Assembly: GCA_002403295.1 (NCBI GenBank)
Contig: DHHN01000199.1
Location: 1-10,120 of the forward strand
Length of the DNA stretch: 10,120 nucleotides
Source of the DNA: a bacterium UBP1_UBA4771
GTDB lineage: Bacteria; Krumholzibacteriota; Krumholzibacteriia; Krumholzibacteriales; Krumholzibacteriaceae
Direction of reading: 5' to 3'
This document shows, piece by piece, positions 5,427-10,120 of this stretch; position 1 is the first letter of the stretch, and each line of letters begins with the position of its first letter. A model generated the notes under the pieces. That model was not told the origin of the DNA. It worked only from the letters and a program-made list of their open reading frames with translations, and did no database searches. Both the position numbers and the translations under genes were made by a program.

Positions 5427-7514
5427 TTACTCTTCCTCGCCGCTCCTCGTTGCCTCGGCCGCCGCGATGAGCTTCTGCGCCACATCGTGCGGCACTTCCT
5501 CGTAATGCGAAAACGCCTGACGATAGGTCCCCCGCCCCTGCGTCATCGAGCGCAACGACGTCGAATAGCGATGGAGCTCGGCGATCGGCGCCTGCGCCTT
5601 GATCTTCTGCATGTTGTCCTCCTGCTCCATGCCGAGGATCTTGCCGCGCCGCGACGAGAGATCGCCCATGACGTCCCCCATGAAATCGCCGGGGACGAGC
5701 ACCTCGATGTTCATGATGGGTTCGAGAACGACCGGCTTCGCCTTGAGCACCGCCGCCTTGAACCCGAGCGAGCCGGCGACCTTGAAGGCGTTGTCCGAGG
5801 AATCGACGGCGTGGTACGAGCCGTCGAAGATCGAGACCCTGATGTCCATGACGCGATACCCCGCGAGCACGCCCTCGGTCATCGTCTGCTCGACGCCCTT
5901 CTGAACCGCCGGAATGTACTTGCCCGGCACGACGCCGCCGACGATTTCGTCGACGAACTCGAACCCGCCGCCGCGCGGGAGCGGCTCGAGGCGGAGCCAG
6001 CAATCGCCGTACTGCCCGCGGCCGCCGCTCTGCCGCTTGTACTTGCCCTGCGCCTCGGCCTTGGCGGTGATCGTCTCGCGGTACGGAATCCGCGGCTGGT
6101 ACATTTCGACTTCGACGGCGTTCTTCCGCTTGAGCCGGGCGAGCAACACGTCGAGATGGAGCTCCCCCTGACCCGAGAGAACCATTTGTCTCAGCTCGGC
6201 GTCGAGATCGAGCCTGAAGGTCGGATCCTCCTCCTTGATCTTCGCGAGCCCCGTCGAGATCTTCTCTTCCTCGCCCTTCGCCTTGGCGGTGATCGCCGTC
6301 GCGAGCATCGGCTCGGGATAGGGAATGCCGGGAAACACGATGTTGAGCGCCTTGTCGCAGAGCGTGTGGTTGACGCGCGCCGACCTGAGCTTCACCGCGG
6401 CGCCGATGTCGCCGGCCTCGACGAAGGAGGCGTCTATCCGGTTCTTGCCCTGAACGTTGTAGAGCTGTCCGGTGCGCTCGGACGACTCGGCGGTCGAGTC
6501 GTAGAGATCCGCGCCGACCGTCATCTCGCCGCCGAACACGCGGAAGAAGCACAGATCGCCCACGTTCTTCTCGGAGACGTACTTGAAGACGTACGCCGCG
6601 AGCGGCGCGTCGGGACCGGTTTTGATCTTCTTCGCCGCCTTCGAAGCCGCCGACAGCGCGTCGATCTCGGCGCGCCAAGCCGGCGAGGGCAGCATCGAAA
6701 CGATCGCGTCCATGAGCTGGTGCACGCCGGTGTTCTTCGCCGCCGACGCGACGTAGAGCGGCACGAGGGTGCCGGCGATGCAGCCGTCGGCGAGCCCCTT
6801 GCGAAGCTCCTCGTCGCTCAGCTCGCCTCCTCCGAGGAATTTTTCGAGCAGGGAGTCGTCCGTCTCCGCCGCGAAATCGACGAGCTTCTGGAGCCATTCG
6901 TCCGCGCTTTCCCGCAGCTCGTCGGGCACGTCGGTCTCAGCGAACTTTCCGTCGCCCTTGTAGACGTAGGCCTTTTTCTTGAGAATGTCGATGACGCCCT
7001 TGAACGAATCCCCCGATCCGATCGGGATCTGGAGCGGCATGACCTTCGCCCCGAGCTCCGCCTGGGCGCTCTCGAGGGCCTTCTCGAAGTTCGCGTGCTC
7101 CTTGTCCATCTTGTTGACGCAGACGACGCGCGGGAGGCCGTAGCGGTCGAGATATTTCCACGTCTTGACCGTGCCCGCCTCGACGCCGCTGTCGGCGCTC
7201 ATGACGACGACCGCGCCCTCGACGACGGGAAGCGCGGAGAGCGTCTGTCCGACGAAATCCTCGTACCCGGGGGTGTCGATGATCGTGACCTTCGTCTTCG
7301 CGATCTCGCAGAAGGCGACGCCGGAGTCGATCGAGATGACCTTCGCGATCTCCTCGGGGGACGAATCCATGACCGTGTTGCCGTCCTCGACGCGACCCAT
7401 GCGGCTCGTCACGCCCGCGTTATGGAGCATCGCCTCCGCCAGCGTCGTCTTGCCCGACGCCTGATGGCCGACGAGAATGACGTTGCGCAGCTTGTCGATA
7501 CCGTACTTCTTCAA
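5427..7514 (-). CDS. fusA2: Elongation factor G-like GTPase (EF-G2-type paralogue)
   Basis: The protein has 695 residues with the full EF-G domain order: G domain (about 8-285), domain II (305-400), III (405-480), IV (482-600) and V (600-685). G1 is GHQASGKT (16-23), G4 NKMD (134-137) and the G5 region ASAAKN (256-261). It differs from housekeeping EF-G: G1 lacks the GHIDAGKT form, switch I reads PEEIAKVISI instead of RGITI, and G3 is DTPGYEDF, with Tyr84 where translational GTPases carry the catalytic His. Domain IV keeps GGRGQYGD (497-504) and the tip SYHAVDSS (566-573), including the tip His568. These traits fit the EF-G2/EF-G-like class seen beside a canonical fusA in many bacteria; the symbol is by analogy. 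The TTG start has GGGAGGAG upstream and overlaps the stop of the YIP1 gene by four bases (TTGA). Its cellular role is unproven. Confidence 0.93.
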   Translation of the reverse strand: MKKYGIDKLRNVILVGHQASGKTTLAEAMLHNAGVTSRMGRVEDGNTVMDSSPEEIAKVISIDSGVAFCEIAKTKVTIIDTPGYEDFVGQTLSALPVVEGAVVVMSADSGVEAGTVKTWKYLDRYGLPRVVCVNKMDKEHANFEKALESAQAELGAKVMPLQIPIGSGDSFKGVIDILKKKAYVYKGDGKFAETDVPDELRESADEWLQKLVDFAAETDDSLLEKFLGGGELSDEELRKGLADGCIAGTLVPLYVASAAKNTGVHQLMDAIVSMLPSPAWRAEIDALSAASKAAKKIKTGPDAPLAAYVFKYVSEKNVGDLCFFRVFGGEMTVGADLYDSTAESSERTGQLYNVQGKNRIDASFVEAGDIGAAVKLRSARVNHTLCDKALNIVFPGIPYPEPMLATAITAKAKGEEEKISTGLAKIKEEDPTFRLDLDAELRQMVLSGQGELHLDVLLARLKRKNAVEVEMYQPRIPYRETITAKAEAQGKYKRQSGGRGQYGDCWLRLEPLPRGGGFEFVDEIVGGVVPGKYIPAVQKGVEQTMTEGVLAGYRVMDIRVSIFDGSYHAVDSSDNAFKVAGSLGFKAAVLKAKPVVLEPIMNIEVLVPGDFMGDVMGDLSSRRGKILGMEQEDNMQKIKAQAPIAELHRYSTSLRSMTQGRGTYRQAFSHYEEVPHDVAQKLIAAAEATRSGEEE

Positions 7515-8245
7515 CGCACTCCTCCCTGGAATTTTCCTCCGATGAGCAGCAGGAGAAAACCGATGAGCCAGACCGGCACGGCGGCAATGACCGCCTGCGC
7601 GCGCTTCATCCTGAATATCGCCGCGATACCGAGAACGAGCACGACGTAGTACCAGATCTGGAAAAGACTGAGGCTCTGAAGGAGCGCCTCGAGCGCTCCC
7701 GTGGCGTCCGGCAGGAGCGCCGCCGGGCCGATGCTCATCTTGAGGTCGGCCATCGACTCGACGCTCTCGATCCCTCTCGCCGCGATGACCGCCGCTCCGA
7801 CGATCTGCTCGATCATCGGAATGAGCCCGCAGAACGCGAGCAGCGACAGCATCTTCTTGAAGTTCGCGCGCGGGCTCATGATGTTGACGGCGACGTGCGC
7901 GATCCCGGCGACGATGAGGAACATGACGATCATCATGATCGGCACCATGATGAGGCCGACGAAGCCGAAGGTCTTCATCTGGGCCTGCGCGCGCTCCAAC
8001 TGCTCGGGCGGCAGATTCTCGAACATCGGCAGCAGCGCCTGGTTGCGGAAGGGGGTTATGACCACGCTGATCGCCATCGCGATGACGGCCATGACGATGA
8101 ACGCCTTCCACCAGGCGAGCCCCGCGTCGATGCGCGCGTAGACCTTCGCCGGATCGGTGAAGATCTCGTACAGGGATCGAGCGAATCCGCCCGGCACCGC
8201 CGCGGCGATCGTCTCTTCAGGCTGTTTCGTCTGATCGTCGGCCAT
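7511..8245 (-). CDS. YIP1-family integral membrane protein
   Basis: The protein has 244 residues. A soluble N-terminus (1-45) holds SLYEIFTDPAKVYARID, the 'membrane protein near a prosthetic P' opening common in bacterial YIP1-domain proteins. About five hydrophobic spans follow, near 46-64, 95-119, 132-155, 196-212 and 217-236, ending in a short tail GGKFQGGVR. A hydrophilic loop with LPPEQLERAQAQM (about 78-90) separates spans one and two. In eukaryotes Yip1 proteins act in vesicle traffic; bacterial members have no established function, so I assign none. The ATG at 8245 has AAGGAAGG (8252-8259 on the complement) six bases upstream. The frame stays open to 8353, but that extension runs through the promoter's -35 box and can be excluded. 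It is the first gene of the long transcription unit and overlaps the EF-G paralogue by TTGA. Confidence 0.82.
   Translation of the reverse strand: MADDQTKQPEETIAAAVPGGFARSLYEIFTDPAKVYARIDAGLAWWKAFIVMAVIAMAISVVITPFRNQALLPMFENLPPEQLERAQAQMKTFGFVGLIMVPIMMIVMFLIVAGIAHVAVNIMSPRANFKKMLSLLAFCGLIPMIEQIVGAAVIAARGIESVESMADLKMSIGPAALLPDATGALEALLQSLSLFQIWYYVVLVLGIAAIFRMKRAQAVIAAVPVWLIGFLLLLIGGKFQGGVR
7519..7526 (-). promoter_or_regulatory. Ribosome binding site that selects the TTG start of the EF-G paralogue
   Basis: The complement reads GGGAGGAG. The GGAGG core is six bases from TTG (7514-7512). It lies inside the last codons of the YIP1 gene. A GTG between them is out of frame and runs into a stop at once, and no in-frame ATG lies near. 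The protein then begins M-KKYGIDKLRNVILVGH, as EF-G paralogues do. Confidence 0.82.
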
Positions 8246-8324
8246 TGGACACCTTCCTTGCCTGTGGCCCGCGAGCCCTGCATTGCACGAGGAAACGCAT
8301 CTCCCCGGAGGGATTGAATTACAA

Positions 8325-8353
8325 AACATAGAACACTTTTCGCCTGCTGTCAA
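8325..8353 (-). promoter_or_regulatory. Sigma-70-type promoter of the YIP1/EF-G/yebC/ruvCAB/queA/tgt/yajC unit
   Basis: On the complement a perfect -35 box TTGACA (8353-8348) is followed by a spacer of exactly 17 bases and a -10 box TATGTT (8330-8325; four of six consensus positions). The region is markedly richer in A/T than its surroundings. Transcription would start near 8318, leaving an untranslated leader of about 73 bases before the YIP1 ATG. It lies 52 bases past the stop of the PDZ gene. No other equally good promoter is visible down to the left edge, so it may serve all nine genes. This is a sequence match, not proof of activity. Confidence 0.75.
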
Positions 8354-8364
8354 AGGATTTGGCT

Positions 8365-8383
8365 CGGTGGCGGGAAGCGGTGG
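8365..8383 (-). repeat. Short direct repeat CCACCG x2 upstream of the -35 box
   Basis: Two CCACCG copies on the complement (8383-8378 and 8370-8365) start 13 bases apart. The nearer copy ends 11 bases before the -35 box. A tandem activator or repressor half-site is possible, but six-base repeats arise easily in GC-rich DNA. Confidence 0.25.
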
Positions 8384-8404
8384 AAACGAGGGGCGACCGC
8401 GGCG

Positions 8405-9424
8405 CTATTTCTTCTCGACCTTCCGAAGGTGCTCCTCGAGATCGCTCGCTTTTTTCTTGAGTTTCTCGAGCTCCTTGCGGAGCGTGTCGGGATCCTCTTT
8501 CTGCAGGCGGCGGAGCTTCTCCTCGTCCTTCGCGTCGGGCGCGTCCCCTCCGAAGGGCAAGACGCGGAACGGCGCGTCTCCGAGATCCGGTTTGACCGCC
8601 ACCCTGAAGACGCGCCGCGCCCCCCGGCGAAGCACGTCGAGCGACACCGTGTCGCCGGGCTGGACGGCGGAGATCGCCTCGATCGCCGCGGAAGCGTCGG
8701 CGGCGGGATCGCCGTTCACCCGGACGATCACGTCCCCGCTTCTGATCCCGGCCTCGCCGGCGGGGCTTCCCCGCTCGACGTCGAGCACGAGCGCGCCTTC
8801 GCCTTTGCCGGCGCCGAAATACGCCGCAAGGTCGTCGTTGAGATCGCGCAGGAGGAGGCCGACGCGGCCGCGGGTGATGTGGAATTGCAGGGCGGGACCT
8901 TTGCTCGACTTGAGGGCTTTCTGGAAGGATTTCAGGGCGTCCTCGCCCGAGCGCCCGAGCTCCGGAAGAAACGCATTCCGGTCCGTCTGCCCGCCGAGCC
9001 GCACGTCGATCTTCTTCTCGACTCCCTTCCGGAACACGACGAAGGCCACCGTTTCGTTCGCCCGCCGCTCCCGGACGAGCGCTCCGAAATGCTCGGCGTT
9101 CTCGATGACGGCGCCCCCGAACGAGTGAACGATATCGCCGTCCTTCAGGCCGTGCGCGGCCGCGGGACTTCCCGGGACGACCATGGAGATGACGATGCCC
9201 GTCTCGTGCGGATAGCCGAACTTCGCCGCGCTCCTGCGGTTCACGGTCTCGAAATAAATGCCCACCCACGCCCGGTCGTTCTCGGAAGCGCCCGGCGCCC
9301 CGACGGCCGAAACGGCGGTCTCCGCCCCCTCCTGACCGGTATGCGCGAGCGCCGCCGCGGCCATGCAGATCGAAACCGCGAGGATGGAGCCGAGGATCGT
9401 ATTGCCGACCTTTGTCCGTGCCAT
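8405..9424 (-). CDS. Exported two-PDZ-domain protein with C-terminal coiled coil
   Basis: The protein has 339 residues. It opens with a signal peptide: basic MARTK, a hydrophobic core to about residue 24 and a likely signal peptidase I site after ALA27. No lipobox is seen. PDZ domain 1 spans about 53-145 (WVGIYFE, GIVISMVVPGSPAAAHGLKDGD at 76-97). PDZ domain 2 spans about 186-280 (GVLL-like start VGLLL, GALVLDVERGSPAGEAGIRSGD at 210-231, then VIVRVNG). An Asp/Pro-rich linker leads to a highly charged Lys/Glu heptad-like helix (299-339), probably a coiled coil. The PDZ domains resemble those of the HtrA/DegP and Ctp families, but no trypsin or S41 catalytic domain is present. It therefore looks like a periplasmic scaffold or adaptor rather than a protease; this is inference. 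The ATG at 9424 has no well-placed ribosome binding site. Upstream is a possible promoter, and downstream the promoter of the next unit. Confidence 0.85.
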   Translation of the reverse strand: MARTKVGNTILGSILAVSICMAAAALAHTGQEGAETAVSAVGAPGASENDRAWVGIYFETVNRRSAAKFGYPHETGIVISMVVPGSPAAAHGLKDGDIVHSFGGAVIENAEHFGALVRERRANETVAFVVFRKGVEKKIDVRLGGQTDRNAFLPELGRSGEDALKSFQKALKSSKGPALQFHITRGRVGLLLRDLNDDLAAYFGAGKGEGALVLDVERGSPAGEAGIRSGDVIVRVNGDPAADASAAIEAISAVQPGDTVSLDVLRRGARRVFRVAVKPDLGDAPFRVLPFGGDAPDAKDEEKLRRLQKEDPDTLRKELEKLKKKASDLEEHLRKVEKK

Positions 9425-9501
9425 GGAACCGGGACGCGCCCGCGCGTCCCCATCTCCTTCCTCGAGAAACCGGCCTCGCCGATCGCCGTCGTGCCGTTAT
9501 T

Positions 9502-9533
9502 ATTATATCCTCGAGGGGGGCTTATGGTTTCAA
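9502..9533 (-). promoter_or_regulatory. Possible promoter of the PDZ-protein gene
   Basis: On the complement a perfect -10 box TATAAT (9507-9502) sits in an A/T-rich island within GC-rich DNA. The best -35 candidate, TTGAAA (9533-9528), is 20 bases away, longer than ideal; at 17 bases the hexamer is a poor AAACCA. Start of transcription would be near 9495, about 70 bases before the ATG. The -35 candidate overlaps the stop codon of the glycosyltransferase gene. Confidence 0.45.
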
Positions 9534-10120
9534 ATTTTTCGCGTCCCCGAGCCCGCGCCTCCCCCGCCCTCCGGCCGAGCCGCGGCCCGGTAGATCGCGA
9601 GCATCCGCTCCCCCCAGATCTCGACGGCGTACCGTTCGAGCACGCGAACCCGCGCGAGGCGGCCGAGCTCCATTCTCGTATCGCCATCTTCGACCAGCCG
9701 TCGTATCGCCGCGACGAAACCGTCCTCGTCGCCGGGCGGGACGAGTACGCCCGCGCCCGAGAGCACGCCCGGTATGCCCCCGACCTCGCTCGCGACGCAT
9801 GCGACGCCGCCGGACATGGCCTCGAGAAGCGCGAGGGGAACCCCCTCGCGGGAGGATGGCAGAACGAATATATCGAGCAGCGGGTAGATGTCCTCGAGAT
9901 CGTCCCGGCGGCCCGGCAGGGCGAACCGCGCCTCGAGACCGAGCTCGCTCGCGAGCGCCGCGAGCGTCCGGCGCTCGCCCCCCTCGCCGAAGATCACGAA
10001 ACGGATCTCGGGGGCGCCGGGCCGGCCGACGAGGCGCGAGGCCGCGCGGAGGAGGAGAGGAAAATTTTTTACCGGCTTGAGGCCCCCGGCCGATCCGACG
10101 AGAAGAACGTCCCGCGCGGG
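9530..10120 (-). CDS. GT4-type glycosyltransferase, group 1 (partial, C-terminal half)
   Basis: The open frame runs from the right edge to a TGA at 9530, giving 196 residues; the N-terminal half lies outside the window. Such enzymes move a sugar from a nucleotide-sugar donor in polysaccharide, lipopolysaccharide or glycoconjugate synthesis. The visible part is the donor-binding Rossmann half of a GT-B fold. It has LLVGSAGGLKPVKNFPLLLRA (positions 6-26 of the fragment), FVIFGEGGER (41-50), the LPGRRDDL segment (68-75) and the E-x7-E motif Glu92/Glu100 in SSREGVPLALLEAMSGG, followed by GGIPGVL and GVLVPPGD. The tail (180-196) is a Gly/Ala-rich extension without clear structure. A GTG at 9995-9997 could be mistaken for a start, but the conserved frame continues upstream. 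Donor and acceptor cannot be told. Confidence 0.9.
   Translation of the reverse strand, partial: PARDVLLVGSAGGLKPVKNFPLLLRAASRLVGRPGAPEIRFVIFGEGGERRTLAALASELGLEARFALPGRRDDLEDIYPLLDIFVLPSSREGVPLALLEAMSGGVACVASEVGGIPGVLSGAGVLVPPGDEDGFVAAIRRLVEDGDTRMELGRLARVRVLERYAVEIWGERMLAIYRAAARPEGGGGAGSGTRKI

Larger units (their letters stand above)
1..8318 (-). other. Predicted nine-gene transcription unit
   Basis: From the promoter near 8325-8353, nine genes follow head to tail. Gaps: YIP1 to EF-G paralogue -4 bases, then 21, 13, 28, 27, 29, 62 and 9 bases down to yajC. No hairpin followed by a T-run, and no second strong promoter, is seen between them. Internal promoters within coding sequence cannot be excluded. 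The unit leaves the window inside yajC. Confidence 0.65.

Noticed and set aside
4627..6897. Minus-strand frame of about 750 codons spanning yebC and part of the EF-G paralogue
   Set aside because: Out-of-frame shadow of both genes; extremely Arg-rich and without conserved motifs.
5409..7649. Long plus-strand reading frame of about 750 codons opposite the EF-G paralogue
   Set aside because: Antisense shadow of a well-supported EF-G-like gene: Arg/Leu/Asp-rich, no recognisable motif, no promoter or ribosome binding site of note.
7515..8111. Apparent 199-residue extension of the EF-G paralogue
   Set aside because: It overlaps the YIP1 gene in another frame. The TTG at 7514 with a strong ribosome binding site matches EF-G N-termini.
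8246..8353. Longer YIP1 protein starting at 8353
   Set aside because: The extension would read through the -35 and -10 boxes. The ATG at 8245 has a good ribosome binding site.
8354..8404. Search for an intrinsic terminator after the PDZ gene
   Set aside because: No stable hairpin followed by a T-run is visible, so none is annotated; read-through into the next unit remains possible.
9461..9515. Two CTCGAG palindromes flanking the -10 box of the possible PDZ promoter
   Set aside because: CTCGAG is frequent throughout this window because of Leu-Glu codon pairs and GC bias, so two copies 49 bases apart carry little weight.
1..10120. CRISPR arrays, tRNA or rRNA genes, transposases, integrases, toxin-antitoxin or defence genes
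   Set aside because: Looked for on both strands; no repeat arrays, RNA-gene signatures or matching protein motifs were found.

Overview
The window is a GC-rich (roughly two-thirds G+C by eye) bacterial chromosomal segment. All eleven recognisable genes lie on the minus strand, so transcription runs from high to low coordinates. Both end genes, a glycosyltransferase and yajC, are cut by the window edges. No rRNA, tRNA, CRISPR array, insertion sequence or phage gene is visible. The gene set (RuvABC, QueA, Tgt, YajC, YebC, an EF-G paralogue, a YIP1-family membrane protein and a secreted two-PDZ protein) fits a diderm bacterium of a high-GC, delta-proteobacterial, FCB-like or candidate phylum. 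I cannot place it more precisely from sequence alone.

Layout in transcription order: (1) 10120-9530, C-terminal half of a GT4-type glycosyltransferase. (2) 9529-9425, an AT-rich spacer with a consensus -10 box (TATAAT), a possible promoter. (3) 9424-8405, an exported protein with two PDZ domains and a C-terminal coiled coil but no protease domain. (4) 8404-8246, a spacer holding the best promoter of the window: a perfect TTGACA, a 17-base spacer and TATGTT. (5) 8245-1, nine tightly packed genes: a YIP1-family membrane protein, an EF-G-like GTPase, yebC, ruvC, ruvA, ruvB, queA, tgt and yajC. Intergenic gaps run from a 4-base overlap to 62 bases, with no visible terminator, so a single long transcription unit is likely. 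It probably continues into secD/secF outside the window.

The long unit joins two gene strings well known in bacteria: yebC-ruvCAB (Holliday junction processing plus a YebC-family protein) and queA-tgt-yajC (the last steps of queuosine tRNA modification plus a Sec accessory subunit). Ahead of them sit a membrane protein and an EF-G paralogue, which overlap by TTGA. The EF-G paralogue has tyrosine in place of the catalytic G3 histidine and lacks the usual RGITI switch I sequence, but keeps a normal domain IV tip. Start codons vary: GTG for ruvB, ruvC and yebC, TTG for the EF-G paralogue, ATG for most others. Several are fixed by good Shine-Dalgarno sequences.

This is mostly housekeeping DNA. 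I see no convincing undescribed defence or mobile system. The points most worth a second look are the EF-G paralogue and its pairing with YebC, the coupling of a YIP1 protein to that GTPase, the overlapping palindromes in front of queA, and the translation start of the PDZ protein.
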